A DNA stretch of 64,000 bases from Pseudonocardia ammonioxydans (GCF_900115005.1 NZ_FOUY01000011.1:62001-126000), one strand, 5' to 3'. Shown: positions 28,031 to 36,291, counted from the stretch's first letter. Program-made: numbers and translations. The notes: a model not told the origin generated them from the sequence alone.

Positions 28031-29059
28031 TCAGGCTGCGGCCGCCGCCTGCAGGGGGCCGATGACCTCGTCGCCGAAGCGGGCGATCGCCTCGAGGGTC
28101 GCCCGGTGCCCGGGCCCGCCGGGCTGGCGCATCCGCAGGGCGAGATACTCGGCCCCGGTCCGCTGCTGCCAGTCGGCGATCTCGGTGCGCAGGTCGTCAC
28201 CGGAGCCGTAGAGGAACCGGCCGGGTGCGACGAGCTCCGGGGTGAAGTCCGCCCGGCTGTGGACCTCGCCGACCCACGGCTCGAACTCCGGCAGGTAGAC
28301 GCCGACGTTGAAGTAGAGCCGGTGCACGGCCATCGCGTGCGGCAGCCAGTCCCGCTCGCACGCGGCGCGGGACTCGCCGATCCACGCGTCGCGGAACATC
28401 CCGATGCCGACCTCGCGGCCGGCGCGGGCGGCCTCGTCGCGCACGGTGTCGGCGAGCTGCGCGACCACGTCGACGTGGCGCTGCGGGTCGCTGAGCCACA
28501 GGTCCGCCCGCTGGGCCGCGAGCTCGAGCCCGCGGGGCCCGTGCGCGCCCATGATCACTTCGGGACGCCGGTCGCCGTAGGGCGCGGGCGTCACGTGGCC
28601 CTGCCAGCGCCCGGTCCGCCCGGTGACGTCGAACGGTTCACCGCTCCAGGCCGCGTCGACGACGTCGAGCAGGTCGCGGATCAGGTCGAACCGGTCGGCG
28701 CGGGCGACGTCGTAGAGCCGGAAGTCGGCGGGCAGGTGGCCCACGCCGACCCCGAGCAGCGCGCGTCCCCGGGTGAGCCAGCTCGTCATCGCGACGTCCT
28801 CGGCGAGGCGGACCGGGTGGTACAGCGGCGCCGGGACGACCGCCTGCCCGACGCGGATGCGCCGGGTGCCCTCGGCCAGCGCCGCCCCGGTCAGCAGCGG
28901 GGACACGATCCCGCCGGCCCGGGTCTGGTGGAACTCGGGCAGGAAGAACGCGTCGAACCCTGCCTCGTCCGCCGCCCGGACCTCGGCCCGGAGCTGGTCG
29001 AGCAGCTCGTCGAGCGGACTGTCGACGTCCTGGATCGGGCACACGAGACCGAACCGCAC
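28031..29059 (-). CDS. LLM-class flavin-dependent oxidoreductase (luciferase-like)
   Basis: A 342-residue TIM-barrel protein of the bacterial luciferase superfamily. AADEAGFDAFFLPEFHQTR (~38-58), RIRVGQAVVPAPLYHPVRLAEDVAMTSWLTRGRALLGVGVGHLPADF (~82-130) and EVIMGAHGPRGLELAAQRADLWLSD (~190) are typical. Members use FMN or F420 to oxidise or reduce small organics. GGGAGG precedes the GTG start by five bases. It converges on the CinA-type gene; substrate unknown. Confidence 0.82.
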   Translation of the reverse strand: MRFGLVCPIQDVDSPLDELLDQLRAEVRAADEAGFDAFFLPEFHQTRAGGIVSPLLTGAALAEGTRRIRVGQAVVPAPLYHPVRLAEDVAMTSWLTRGRALLGVGVGHLPADFRLYDVARADRFDLIRDLLDVVDAAWSGEPFDVTGRTGRWQGHVTPAPYGDRRPEVIMGAHGPRGLELAAQRADLWLSDPQRHVDVVAQLADTVRDEAARAGREVGIGMFRDAWIGESRAACERDWLPHAMAVHRLYFNVGVYLPEFEPWVGEVHSRADFTPELVAPGRFLYGSGDDLRTEIADWQQRTGAEYLALRMRQPGGPGHRATLEAIARFGDEVIGPLQAAAAA

Positions 29060-29157
29060 CGCGCCTCCCTGCGCCGGAGTTGTCGTTCGGAAACTATCAG
29101 ACGGCTGTTTGGTAGAACAGCGACCAGGAGGCGTACGCCTCAGCGGGGGGCGTTGGG

Positions 29158-29256
29158 CGGTTCGTCGACGAGGATGAGCAAGCCGAAGGATCGGAACTCG
29201 TCGCGTTCCTGCACACCGGGGTCGACCCGGCATTCGAAGGACGTGGCGTGCGCTCC
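29158..29256 (+). pseudogene. remnant of a small GNAT (YidJ-like) acetyltransferase gene
   Basis: One frame reads RFVDEDEQAEGSELVAFLHTGVDPAFEGRGV, close to the core of short GNAT proteins (ELVGF...HTEVDPAFEGRGVGSxLV) with the acetyl-CoA loop. Upstream a TAG closes the frame at 29113, and downstream the similarity ends at once in unrelated sequence. Only about 33 codons survive, without a start. The rest of this 315-bp gap holds nothing recognisable. Confidence 0.45.
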
Positions 29257-29374
29257 CTGCCGGCTCGCGGTCACGGACCGGAGGTGCTGTCCGGGCCGGC
29301 GCGAGCGTGCGCGGGCAGGCCGGTCCCGGGACGCGGTGTCGGCGGGCGTCGTCCCGGACGGCGCCCGCCGGGCA

Positions 29375-29575
29375 TCACCGGGCTCTCTTCAGGAGCACGA
29401 GGATGTCGGTGGGCGCCGCGCCGATGCTCGGCTGCAGGCTGCTCACGGCCTCCCACCCCTCCCGGCCCAGGTCGTTCAGCCGACGTTCCATCTCCTCGTG
29501 GTCGAATCCCTTCCAGCCGAGCGAGAACTTGACGATCCTGTGCTCGAAAACCGTGGTCATCTCCACAGTCGACAC
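29375..29575 (-). CDS. DUF4177-like small protein
   Basis: A 66-residue protein: EHRIVKFSLGWKGFDHEEMERRLNDLGREGWEAVSSLQPSIGAAPTDILVLLKR. This matches the pattern of DUF4177 proteins (a strand, a helix with LNxLGxEGWE, then two strands ending LKR). The molecular function is unknown. It is not obviously in an operon. Confidence 0.75.
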   Translation of the reverse strand: MSTVEMTTVFEHRIVKFSLGWKGFDHEEMERRLNDLGREGWEAVSSLQPSIGAAPTDILVLLKRAR

Positions 29576-29766
29576 CGTGCCGCTGCGGCATGCTCAACCC
29601 CGGCTCATGCGTCCGGTTCGCTTCGTCCGGTTCCGAGGAGCTGCCGAGGACTCCGAGCCGGCGGGTGCAGAAGTCCCGGCTGCGCGAGGGCGGGGTGACG
29701 GCCTCGTCCACCACGCACCCGGCCGGCCGACACCGAGCGAGCGCTGCGGGACGGCGGCGTGCCGCA

Positions 29767-30018
29767 CTACCGGTCCGCCTGACCGGCCTCCTCGCGGCTG
29801 CCCGCCCGGGTGCGGCGCGGTTCCGGTGCCGCCTCGGCCGGGAACCGGCGCTGGAACTCGGTCTCGAGCTCCAGCATCCGCCGGGTGTGGGTCTCCAACG
29901 CGTCCTCGGACCCGCCGAGCACGGTGTCGTGCCGGGTCTCGTGCAGGTGGGCCATCTCGCTGCGGAGCTCGTCGTCACCGAGCTCGGCGGGCGGGATGCC
30001 GTGCGATCGATCGGCCAT
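29767..30018 (-). CDS. DUF6158-like small actinobacterial protein
   Basis: An 83-residue polar, helical protein with PPAELGDDELRSEMAHLHETRHDTVLGGSEDALETHTRRMLELETEFQRRFP, a pattern I associate with the small actinobacterial DUF6158 family. It is rich in charged residues with no membrane segment and is likely a coiled-coil-like helical pair. Function is unknown, and the gene appears monocistronic. Confidence 0.65.
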   Translation of the reverse strand: MADRSHGIPPAELGDDELRSEMAHLHETRHDTVLGGSEDALETHTRRMLELETEFQRRFPAEAAPEPRRTRAGSREEAGQADR

Positions 30019-30077
30019 ACCTGCCGGTACCCGTCTTGTGGGCGATCATGCCACCCGACGGGGTCCGGCCGCGGACA

Positions 30078-30905
30078 TCATCCGTAGAGGGCCTCGGCGT
30101 TGCCGTGCAGCACGGCGCGGGCCAGCTCCCCGTCGCCGGCGGCGGCGGTCATCCTGGCCAGCTCGCCGGCCCGGTCGCCCCACGGCTCGTCGCTGGCGAA
30201 CAGGACCCGGTCCGCGCCGATCCCGCGGCGCTCGATCTCCGCCGCCATCCAGCGCGGGGCGAAGCCGATCGCCCAGCTCGTGTCGGTGTAGACCTTCTTC
30301 CCGGCCTCGATCCAGTCGAAGAACCGGCTGCCGACCAGCTTGATGTGCCCGCTCATCCCGCCGCCCATGTGCACGAGGTGCAGCCGGACGTCGTCGGCGT
30401 ACCAGTCGACCAGGTTGCCGATCTCGTCGACGTCCGACGCCCCGCCGGGGGAGGTGTGGACGTGCACGGTCAGGTCGTGCTCCCTGGCGGTACGGAAGAT
30501 GTCGTCGAGCGCGGGGCGGCACTCGGGGTCCGAGGCGCGTCCCCCGAGCAAAAAGCTGATCTTGATGACCTTGACGCCGGGCTCACCGGCGAACTTCAGC
30601 GCCCGCGCGGTCATCTCGGCGTCCTGCGGCCGCGGGGAGGCCCAGATGCCGGCGCGGATGCGCGGGTCGGTGGCGGCGGCCTCGAGGCACAGCTCGTTCA
30701 GCGCGAACGAGGCCGAGGCGTCGGGCACGCCGTAGTTGGGGATCGCGACGGCGAGCTCCGTGCCCTCGGCGTCGAGGTCGGCCTGCAGCTGGGCGATCGT
30801 CTCGCGGGCGGAGATGTCCGGATTGACCGGTGGGCCACCGTAGAAGGGGTAGGCCGGGAGGACGCCGAGATGGCGATGAGCATCGTGGACGGCCAGGCGT
30901 GTCAT
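30078..30905 (-). CDS. amidohydrolase family protein (amidohydrolase_2 type)
   Basis: A 275-residue metal-dependent TIM-barrel hydrolase. HDAHRHLG at residues 7-14 supplies the first metal ligands, HVHTSPGG (~150) and HLVHMGGG (~178) the next, and ASDEPWGD (~243) the catalytic Asp. Relatives are decarboxylases and C-N or C-C hydrolases. It is the leftmost gene of the coenzyme-M/nitrile region and carries the same TACTAT promoter element 5 bp before its ATG as two other genes there, so it may belong to that regulon. No substrate can be inferred. Confidence 0.72.
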   Translation of the reverse strand: MTRLAVHDAHRHLGVLPAYPFYGGPPVNPDISARETIAQLQADLDAEGTELAVAIPNYGVPDASASFALNELCLEAAATDPRIRAGIWASPRPQDAEMTARALKFAGEPGVKVIKISFLLGGRASDPECRPALDDIFRTAREHDLTVHVHTSPGGASDVDEIGNLVDWYADDVRLHLVHMGGGMSGHIKLVGSRFFDWIEAGKKVYTDTSWAIGFAPRWMAAEIERRGIGADRVLFASDEPWGDRAGELARMTAAAGDGELARAVLHGNAEALYG

Positions 30906-30910
30906 GTCGG

Positions 30911-30935
30911 ATAGTAGATCTCATGTCTTATAGTG
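30911..30935 (-). promoter_or_regulatory. leaderless-type promoter of the amidohydrolase gene (regulon element A)
   Basis: Read leftward, CACTATAAG and then GATCTACTAT precede the ATG. The TACTAT -10-like box ends 5 bp before the start codon, as in leaderless actinobacterial transcripts. The ATCTACTAT core is shared with the sites at 34478 and 50884. Confidence 0.5.
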
Positions 30936-30958
30936 AATGCAACTCCCGTGGGGGCTGC

Positions 30959-31636
30959 TCAGGTCCGCGGGTCGTCCCGGCCCGTGCGACGGGCGACGCG
31001 GGCGGCGTGCACGCCCGCGCCGTACCCGTTGTCGATGTTGACCACGACGGTCCCGGGGGCGCAGGAGGTGAGCATGCCGAGCAACGCCGCCAGGCCCTCG
31101 AAGGCGGCGCCGTACCCGATGGAGGTGGGCACCGCGACCGTCGGCACCCCGGTCAGGCCGCCGACCACGCTGGCCAGCGCGCCCTCCATCCCGGCCACCA
31201 CGATCACGCAGTCCGCACCGGCGAGCTCGTCGCGGATGCCGAGGACGCGATGGACGCCGGCGACGCCCACGTCCGCGATCACCCGGGCGTGGGCTCCGTG
31301 GACCCGCACGGTCAGCGCCGCCTCCCCGGCGACCGGCCCGTCCGCCGTCCCACCGGTCACGACCAGCACCGATCCGTGGGGTGCCGGGAGCGGTCCGAGG
31401 ACCGCGGCCCGGGCCGTGCGGTGGAGCTCGGCCGCGGGGTGCGCACCCGCGACCGCGTCCAGCGCCGCGTCGTCGAGCCGGGTGGCGAACACGGCGCGCT
31501 CCGGGTGCGCCGCGTGCAGCCGGCCCAGCAGCTCCGCCACCTGTGCGGGTGTCTTGCCGAGGCCGAACACAACCTCCGGATCCCCGGTCCGTCCGAGGCG
31601 GTCGTGGTCGAGATGGGCGTAGGACCCGGGTTCCAT
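30959..31636 (-). CDS. larB: LarB, nickel-pincer cofactor biosynthesis protein
   Basis: A 225-residue PurE-like protein. LGKTPAQVAELLGRLHA and VLVVTGGTADGPVAGEAALT match LarB, and the C-terminal half (VVAGMEGALASVVGGLTGVPTVAVPTSIGYGAAFEGLAALLGMLTSCAPGTVVVNIDNGYGAG) is near the family consensus. LarB carboxylates nicotinic acid adenine dinucleotide and hydrolyses it to pyridinium-3,5-biscarboxylate mononucleotide. GGAGG eight bases upstream favours this ATG over a GTG five codons earlier. It diverges from larE, the next enzyme of the pathway. Confidence 0.9.
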   Translation of the reverse strand: MEPGSYAHLDHDRLGRTGDPEVVFGLGKTPAQVAELLGRLHAAHPERAVFATRLDDAALDAVAGAHPAAELHRTARAAVLGPLPAPHGSVLVVTGGTADGPVAGEAALTVRVHGAHARVIADVGVAGVHRVLGIRDELAGADCVIVVAGMEGALASVVGGLTGVPTVAVPTSIGYGAAFEGLAALLGMLTSCAPGTVVVNIDNGYGAGVHAARVARRTGRDDPRT

Positions 31637-31734
31637 CAGGGCCACCTCCACACGTCGAGCGGGCGGGCCGGCGAGCCGTCCCGGCGGCTATCGTGGTCGA
31701 TCCGGGTCCTGTCCCGACGCCGGGGGAGGCGCGC

Positions 31735-32574
31735 ATGCGCGAGAGTGTGATCGCCCGCGCGGTGCAGGACCGGCTCGCGACCATGCCGAGCCGGGTCGTC
31801 GCCTGCAGCGGGGGCGTGGACAGCCTGCTGCTGGCCGACCTCGCCTGCGCCGATCCGCGCGCGTCCACGCTGGTCGTCCACTCCGTGACCCCCGCGGTCC
31901 CGGAGGCGGCCACCGTGCGGGTCGTGACCACGGCCCACCGGCTCGGGTGGCGGCTGCGCCTGGTCCGTTCCGGAGAGTTCGACGACGAGCGCTACCTCGC
32001 CAACCCCACGGACCGCTGCTACCACTGCAAGACCCACCTCTACGACGAGCTCGACCGGGTGGCCGCGGTGGCGGACCTGCCGGACGCGACGATCCTCAGC
32101 GGCGCCAACACCGACGATCTGGGGGAGTACCGGCCGGGCCTGCAGGCGGCCGCCGAGCACGACGTCCGGCACCCGTACGTCGAGGCGGGGGTGGGCAAGC
32201 GGGAGATCCGGCTGCTCGCCCACGCCCGCGGCCGGGCCTGGCACGACCTGCCGGCCGCCCCGTGCCTGGCCAGCCGGCTCTACAGCGGCACCCGCGTCTC
32301 GCCGTCCGTGCTGGCGGCGGTCGAGCGCGGCGAGCAGGTGCTGCGCGAGGTCGCCGGGGCGCGGGTCGTGCGGTGCCGGGTCCGCGGCCGGGCCGTGCGG
32401 GTCGAGGTCGGCGCCGACGAGCGGCACCGCGTGACCGACGCCGTCCTCGGGGCCGTCACCCGCGCGATGCGCTCGGTCGCGGCCGACCTGGAGCCCGCCG
32501 AGCTCGACGACCGGCCCTACGCACCCGGGCGCGCGTTCGTGTCGCTGCGTCCGCCGCCTCCCGCCCCGTCGTGA
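31735..32574 (+). CDS. larE: LarE, ATP-dependent sulfur transferase
   Basis: A 279-residue PP-loop protein with SGGVDS at residues 25-30. Cys177 in APCLASR corresponds to the sacrificial Cys of Lactobacillus plantarum LarE. RCYHCK adds Cys95 and Cys98, so three cysteines are present, the arrangement reported for LarE forms that carry a [4Fe-4S] cluster and work catalytically. It would convert LarB's product to the bis-thiocarboxylate. No LarC or LarA lies in the window. The 3' end overlaps the convergent OsmC gene by 58 bp. Confidence 0.9.
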   Translation: MRESVIARAVQDRLATMPSRVVACSGGVDSLLLADLACADPRASTLVVHSVTPAVPEAATVRVVTTAHRLGWRLRLVRSGEFDDERYLANPTDRCYHCKTHLYDELDRVAAVADLPDATILSGANTDDLGEYRPGLQAAAEHDVRHPYVEAGVGKREIRLLAHARGRAWHDLPAAPCLASRLYSGTRVSPSVLAAVERGEQVLREVAGARVVRCRVRGRAVRVEVGADERHRVTDAVLGAVTRAMRSVAADLEPAELDDRPYAPGRAFVSLRPPPPAPS

Positions 32575-33014
32575 GGCTGCTCGTCGTGAGGCCGGTCGTC
32601 GTGCGGCCGGGGGGCGGGGTGCGCTGGGGCCGACCGGACCACGACGGTCGGTGAGCCCCGCAGGGTGTTGGTGACGTAGCAGACCCGTTCGGCCGCCGCG
32701 GTCACCGTGGCGAGCTCGTCCGGGGTCAGCCCGCCGACCGAGGCCGAGATCGTGATGGAGCGGAACATCGGACCGTCGTAGGTGCCGGTGACCTCCACCT
32801 GCACCGGCTCCGGGCTCAGCCCGCGTTTCGCGGCGCAGTAGGAGATCGCGATCGTGAAGCAGGACGCGACGGCACCGAGCAGCAGGTCGGTGGGCTGGGG
32901 TCCCTGGTCGGTCCCGCCGACCGAGGCGGGCTCGTCGACCACGAACTCGTGGTCCCCGGCGCGCACCCGGCAGCGCAGCCCGTCCTCCCGGGCCGCGACC
33001 ACTACTCGTTCCAT
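32517..33014 (-). CDS. OsmC family protein
   Basis: A 165-residue protein. VGGTDQGPQPTDLLLGAVASCFTIAISYCAAKRGLSPEPVQVEVTGTYDG contains the OsmC fold and both redox cysteines (~51 and ~59). SVGGLTPDELATVTAAAERVCYVTNTLRG closes the domain. OsmC proteins reduce organic hydroperoxides with thiols, and some handle thiol or persulfide substrates, which may matter next to CoM genes. The C-terminal HDDRPHDEQPHDG tail is His/Asp-rich and may be an artefact of overlap with larE. Confidence 0.82.
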   Translation of the reverse strand: MERVVVAAREDGLRCRVRAGDHEFVVDEPASVGGTDQGPQPTDLLLGAVASCFTIAISYCAAKRGLSPEPVQVEVTGTYDGPMFRSITISASVGGLTPDELATVTAAAERVCYVTNTLRGSPTVVVRSAPAHPAPRPHDDRPHDEQPHDGAGGGGRSDTNARPGA

Positions 33015-33108
33015 CGGGCGTCTCCTTCTCCGCACGCGCAACAGCGGTGCAACATCCTCGACCATGGTGGGGTTCGTCACGTCGTCGTGCGTTCGTGGAG
33101 GTGTCGTC

Positions 33109-33459
33109 ATGACGCTGCAGCAGGTCCGGATCGAGTCCCTGCTCGCCGAGCCGGTGCTGCCCGAACGGGCTGCGGGGTGGGGTGCCTCCTGCGCCTGTGA
33201 CGACAGCGTCTGGCCGGACCATCACGACCGGCTGCTCCGGGTCGAGACCGACCTCGACGAGCTGGTCGAGCTCCTCGAGATGGCCGTCACCTGGGGCGAG
33301 CTCGACTGGTCCCGCTCGGCGGTCGTCCCCCCGCACCGGTGGGTCGACTTCGCGTTGTGCCACTCCTGGGCGGACCCGGCCCGGATGGAACGGATCTTCT
33401 CCCTGGCGACCGATGTGGCCGCCCGGTCGGCGGCCGGCACCGGCGCACCCGGGGTGTGA
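33109..33459 (+). CDS. hypothetical protein
   Basis: A 116-residue soluble protein I do not recognise. A good ribosome site (GGAGG) precedes the ATG. It has a Cys-Ala-Cys pair near residues 28-30, an acidic helix (ETDLDELVELLEMAVTWGELDW) and HRWVDFALCHSWADPARMERIF. It is divergent from the OsmC gene and convergent with the AIR-synthase-like gene, inside the CoM/nitrile region. Its persistence among pathway genes suggests a linked role, but nothing specific can be claimed. Confidence 0.55.
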   Translation: MTLQQVRIESLLAEPVLPERAAGWGASCACDDSVWPDHHDRLLRVETDLDELVELLEMAVTWGELDWSRSAVVPPHRWVDFALCHSWADPARMERIFSLATDVAARSAAGTGAPGV

Positions 33460-33490
33460 CGACACGGCGGCCGGACCTGCACGCCGCTCG

Positions 33491-34477
33491 TCAGGCACGC
33501 GAGAGCCGGGTCACGGGCTCCGTGCGCAGGTCCGCGACCTGCGCACGGGCACCGTCGCGGCGGAACGCGAGTACTCCGGAGTCGTCCAGCCGCCCGACGG
33601 CCGCCGCGGCCAGACCGCGCTCGTGGAAGGCCCCCAGCACCTCGGCGGTCCGCCCGGGCGCCGCGCAGAGCAGGAACCCGAAGCTGGGGAAGCAGGTCAG
33701 CCACGCCGCGAGGTCGACGCCCTCCGGGCACGGAACGGCGTCCAGATCGACCTCGACGCCGAACGGCCCCCACTCCAGCAGCATCGCGAGCGACCCGGCC
33801 AGGCCGGCCATGCTGATGTCCTTCGCCGCGACCGCCGCGCCCGAGTCGGCGAGCGTCGCGAGCACCGCGACGTCCCCGGCGCAGCGCGTTCCCCGCTGCT
33901 CGAAGGCCGGGAAGAACGGGAAGTCGGGGCGCATCCGGCCGTCCAGCGCGGCGGCGACGACCAGGTCCTGGCCTGGCGCGCAGCGGGTGACCGACAGCGG
34001 CTCCCCGCCGAGGTCCCCGACCGCGAACGCGGACACCGACGGCGTTCCGTCGTGCGGGGTCAGGTGCCCGCCCAGCAGCGGGATGCCGAACAGCTCGCAG
34101 CCCCGGCGCAGGCCCTCGAGGATCGCGCGTGCGGCCGGCTCCGCGGCGACCACCGTGTCGACCAGACCGAGCGGTCTGCCGCCCATCGCCGCGACGTCGT
34201 TGACGTTCGTCAGGACCGCGGCGAAGCCGGCCGCCCGCGGGTCGCGCTCCACGAACGGCGGCCACATCGCCTCGCCGCAGGCCACGATCCGGCCGTGCGC
34301 GGTCGGCACGACCGCACCGTCGTCGCCCGGGCCCCGCTCCCAGTCGCTCGGGCCGAGCACCTCGGACACCAGCCCGATCGCGGACTTGGCCGTCCAGCCC
34401 GGGTGGGTGCGCACTGCGTGCGCGAGTGCGGCGACGTCGGATCCGGTCGCGGCGGGGAGGGGTGTGGTGCTCGGCAT
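33491..34477 (-). CDS. AIR-synthase-related protein, Sll0787 family (Nit1C cluster)
   Basis: A 328-residue PurM/ThiL/HypE-like ATP-binding protein. GPGDDGAVVPTAHG (~51) and VLTNVNDVAAMGGRPLGLVDTVV (~90) are the ATP/Mg half. GGHLTPHDGTPSVSAFAVG (~148) and KDISMAGLAGSLAMLLEWGP (~225) match the sll0787-type proteins that accompany nitrilase in the Nit1C cluster. It would phosphorylate or activate an amide or carboxylate substrate with ATP; the substrate is unknown. The ATG lies 7 bp after a TACTAT box, so the transcript may be leaderless. Confidence 0.8.
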   Translation of the reverse strand: MPSTTPLPAATGSDVAALAHAVRTHPGWTAKSAIGLVSEVLGPSDWERGPGDDGAVVPTAHGRIVACGEAMWPPFVERDPRAAGFAAVLTNVNDVAAMGGRPLGLVDTVVAAEPAARAILEGLRRGCELFGIPLLGGHLTPHDGTPSVSAFAVGDLGGEPLSVTRCAPGQDLVVAAALDGRMRPDFPFFPAFEQRGTRCAGDVAVLATLADSGAAVAAKDISMAGLAGSLAMLLEWGPFGVEVDLDAVPCPEGVDLAAWLTCFPSFGFLLCAAPGRTAEVLGAFHERGLAAAAVGRLDDSGVLAFRRDGARAQVADLRTEPVTRLSRA

Positions 34478-34509
34478 GTACACCATAGTAGATGAGTGTC
34501 CATTATATG
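34478..34509. promoter_or_regulatory. divergent promoter between AIR-synthase-like and comA genes (regulon element B)
   Basis: GTACACCATAGTAGATG (34478-34494) matches the site at 50884 in 16 of 17 positions. Leftward it gives TACTAT 7 bp before the AIR-synthase-like ATG. Rightward, TATGAT at 34504-34509 stands 7 bp before the comA ATG. Both genes look leaderless, and one regulator could cover both. Confidence 0.55.
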
Positions 34510-34516
34510 ATCTAGG

Positions 34517-35302
34517 ATGGCGTTCGTGATCGTTCCCGATTTCCTCTCCGTTCCGGAGCGTCCGGCGAAGCCGCGGCAGGACGGGATCACACACGTGATC
34601 GACACCGGGGTCACCCCGGCCGGGGCGGCGGACGTGCTGCGGGCGGCGGGCGACGCGGTCGACATCTGGAAGACCGGCTGGGGCACGGCGTACGTCGACC
34701 GCGGGCTGGAGCAGAAGCTCGCCCTGCTGCGCGAGTCCGGCGTCGCGACCTGCCTCGGCGGGACGATGCTCGAGATCGCCTGGTGCCAGGGCGTCGCGGA
34801 CGCCTGCCTGGACTGGGCCGCGGCGGTCGGGTTCACCCACGTCGAGGTCTCCCGGGGCACGGTCGCGATGGACGCCGCCCACAAGCGGGCACTGATCCGG
34901 CGGGCGGCCGGGCGGTTCGTCGTGCTCGCCGAGGTCGGCACCAAGGACCCGGCCGACACCCCGGTGCCGGCGCTGTGGCGGGAGGAGGCGCTCGCCGACC
35001 TCGGTGCCGGGGCGGCGCTCGTCGTCGCGGAGGGCCGGCAGAGCGGCACGGTGGGCATCTACGACGACGCCGGTGCCCCGCGCGCGGGCGTCGTCGAGGA
35101 GCTGGCCGAGGCCGTGGGGACCGACCGCATCGTCTTCGAGGCTCCGCGGGCCGCCCAGCAGGCCTGGTTCATCCGCCGGTTCGGGCCACGGGTGAACCTC
35201 GGCAACGTCGGCCTGGGCGAGGTGCTGTCGGTGGAGACGCTGCGCCTCGGCCTGCGCTCCGACACCGCGGACCTCCACGCGGCCGTCAGGCCGGTCCCGT
35301 GA
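34517..35302 (+). CDS. comA: ComA-type phosphosulfolactate synthase (coenzyme M biosynthesis)
   Basis: A 261-residue TIM-barrel enzyme with clear ComA signatures: DIWKTGWGT (49-57), GGTMLEIA (81-88), EVGTKD (139-144), AEGRQSG (~175), FEAPRAAQQAWFIRRFG (~206) and NLGNVGLGEVLSVETLRLGLRSDT (~228-251). It adds sulfite to phosphoenolpyruvate to give (R)-phosphosulfolactate, step one of CoM synthesis in methanogens and in Xanthobacter. First gene of a seven-gene operon; its stop overlaps the next start as GTGA. A possible alternative is a related sulfolactate route, but the downstream lyases and PLP enzyme argue for CoM. Confidence 0.92.
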   Translation: MAFVIVPDFLSVPERPAKPRQDGITHVIDTGVTPAGAADVLRAAGDAVDIWKTGWGTAYVDRGLEQKLALLRESGVATCLGGTMLEIAWCQGVADACLDWAAAVGFTHVEVSRGTVAMDAAHKRALIRRAAGRFVVLAEVGTKDPADTPVPALWREEALADLGAGAALVVAEGRQSGTVGIYDDAGAPRAGVVEELAEAVGTDRIVFEAPRAAQQAWFIRRFGPRVNLGNVGLGEVLSVETLRLGLRSDTADLHAAVRPVP

Positions 35303-36291
35303 GCAGCGATCGGGAGCCCGCCGACCGGGAGCCCACCGACCGGGAGCCCACCGACCGGGAGAACACCGACCGGGAGAACACCGACCGGACCAACACCGTT
35401 CCCGGCCGGTACCGCGGGGTCGCCGTCGCGAGCGTCGAGGTACCGCTGGACCTCGACTCCCTGCGGGCGCACCTGCTCGGCCGGGAGGCCTACTGGAAGA
35501 CGCGGTTCGTCGTGGCGCACCGGGGCCGGGCCGGCCTCGGGCCGGGACCGGTCGCCGTCGTGGCGGTGACCCGCGCCGACCCGGACGCGCTGTTCGCCCC
35601 GATCACCGGGGTGGACGGGCTGGCCGGCCCGGACGAGTGCGCGCTGCTGGAACGGCCCGACTGCGACACCGCGATCCCCTCCGCGCTCGTCGCTGCCGCG
35701 GTCGAGGGCGCCCCCGGCTCGCGCGCCGTGGTCGTGCTCGGCCGGTACGGCCACGTCAACTTCGTGCTCGACCCGCAGCCGTTGGCGGTCACCGTGCGCG
35801 AGGTCGTGCCGCCGTACCCGCCGAAGCTGCTCGACCAGGCCGCCCGGGTGCTGGCGGTGGCGGAGACCGTCCGTCCGGTGCGGCTGTGCCCGGAGGTCGT
35901 CGAGATCGCGGAACTGGCCGCGTCCCGGCCGTCCGGGCACTACCTGCTGCCGTGCCGCGGCGGCGGCGCCGAGGTCCCGGGTGCCGAGCTGTCCTACCTG
36001 GACGAACGTCCGCCGCGTGCGGACTGGACGCTCGTCGGGTGCGCCCGGTCCCGGCAGATCCACCACTGGTTCTACGGCGACGACGCCCCGACCGTCGACA
36101 TCTGCCCGCTCGCCGCGCCGCCCACCGGCCCCCTGCTCACGAAGTGCTGCCTGCAGCAGGAGGAGATCCGCAGCGGCACGACCGACGGGCACCCGTGGGT
36201 CTCGGTGCCGTGGGGCGCGTCGCTGGACACCGTCCGGGAGGCGCTCGAGTCGCTCAACGCCGCAGGGGGGCAACCGTGGTCACCCGCCTGA
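35299..36291 (+). CDS. unknown protein of the coenzyme M operon
   Basis: A 330-residue protein I cannot assign. The first ~33 residues are a repeat of DREPT/DRENT units, probably disordered. The rest is a globular domain with GRYRGVAVASVEVPLDLDSLRAHLLGREAYWKTRFVVAHRG, VVVLGRYGHVNFVLDP, and a Cys-rich C-terminal part (LLPCRGG, VGCARS, DICPL, LTKCCLQQEEI). The coupled position between comA and the first lyase implies a role in CoM synthesis. The bacterial pathway ends with a reduction whose enzyme is not otherwise evident here, making this a candidate. It overlaps the next gene by 16 bp. Confidence 0.6.
   Translation: MSSDREPADREPTDREPTDRENTDRENTDRTNTVPGRYRGVAVASVEVPLDLDSLRAHLLGREAYWKTRFVVAHRGRAGLGPGPVAVVAVTRADPDALFAPITGVDGLAGPDECALLERPDCDTAIPSALVAAAVEGAPGSRAVVVLGRYGHVNFVLDPQPLAVTVREVVPPYPPKLLDQAARVLAVAETVRPVRLCPEVVEIAELAASRPSGHYLLPCRGGGAEVPGAELSYLDERPPRADWTLVGCARSRQIHHWFYGDDAPTVDICPLAAPPTGPLLTKCCLQQEEIRSGTTDGHPWVSVPWGASLDTVREALESLNAAGGQPWSPA
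35308..35397 (+). repeat. 15-bp tandem repeat, six units, coding
   Basis: Six consecutive 15-bp units encode DREPA, DREPT, DREPT, DRENT, DRENT and DRTNT. Sequence is almost uniform at the DNA level (GACCGGGAG core), so slippage could change the unit number between strains without shifting the frame. Confidence 0.85.
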
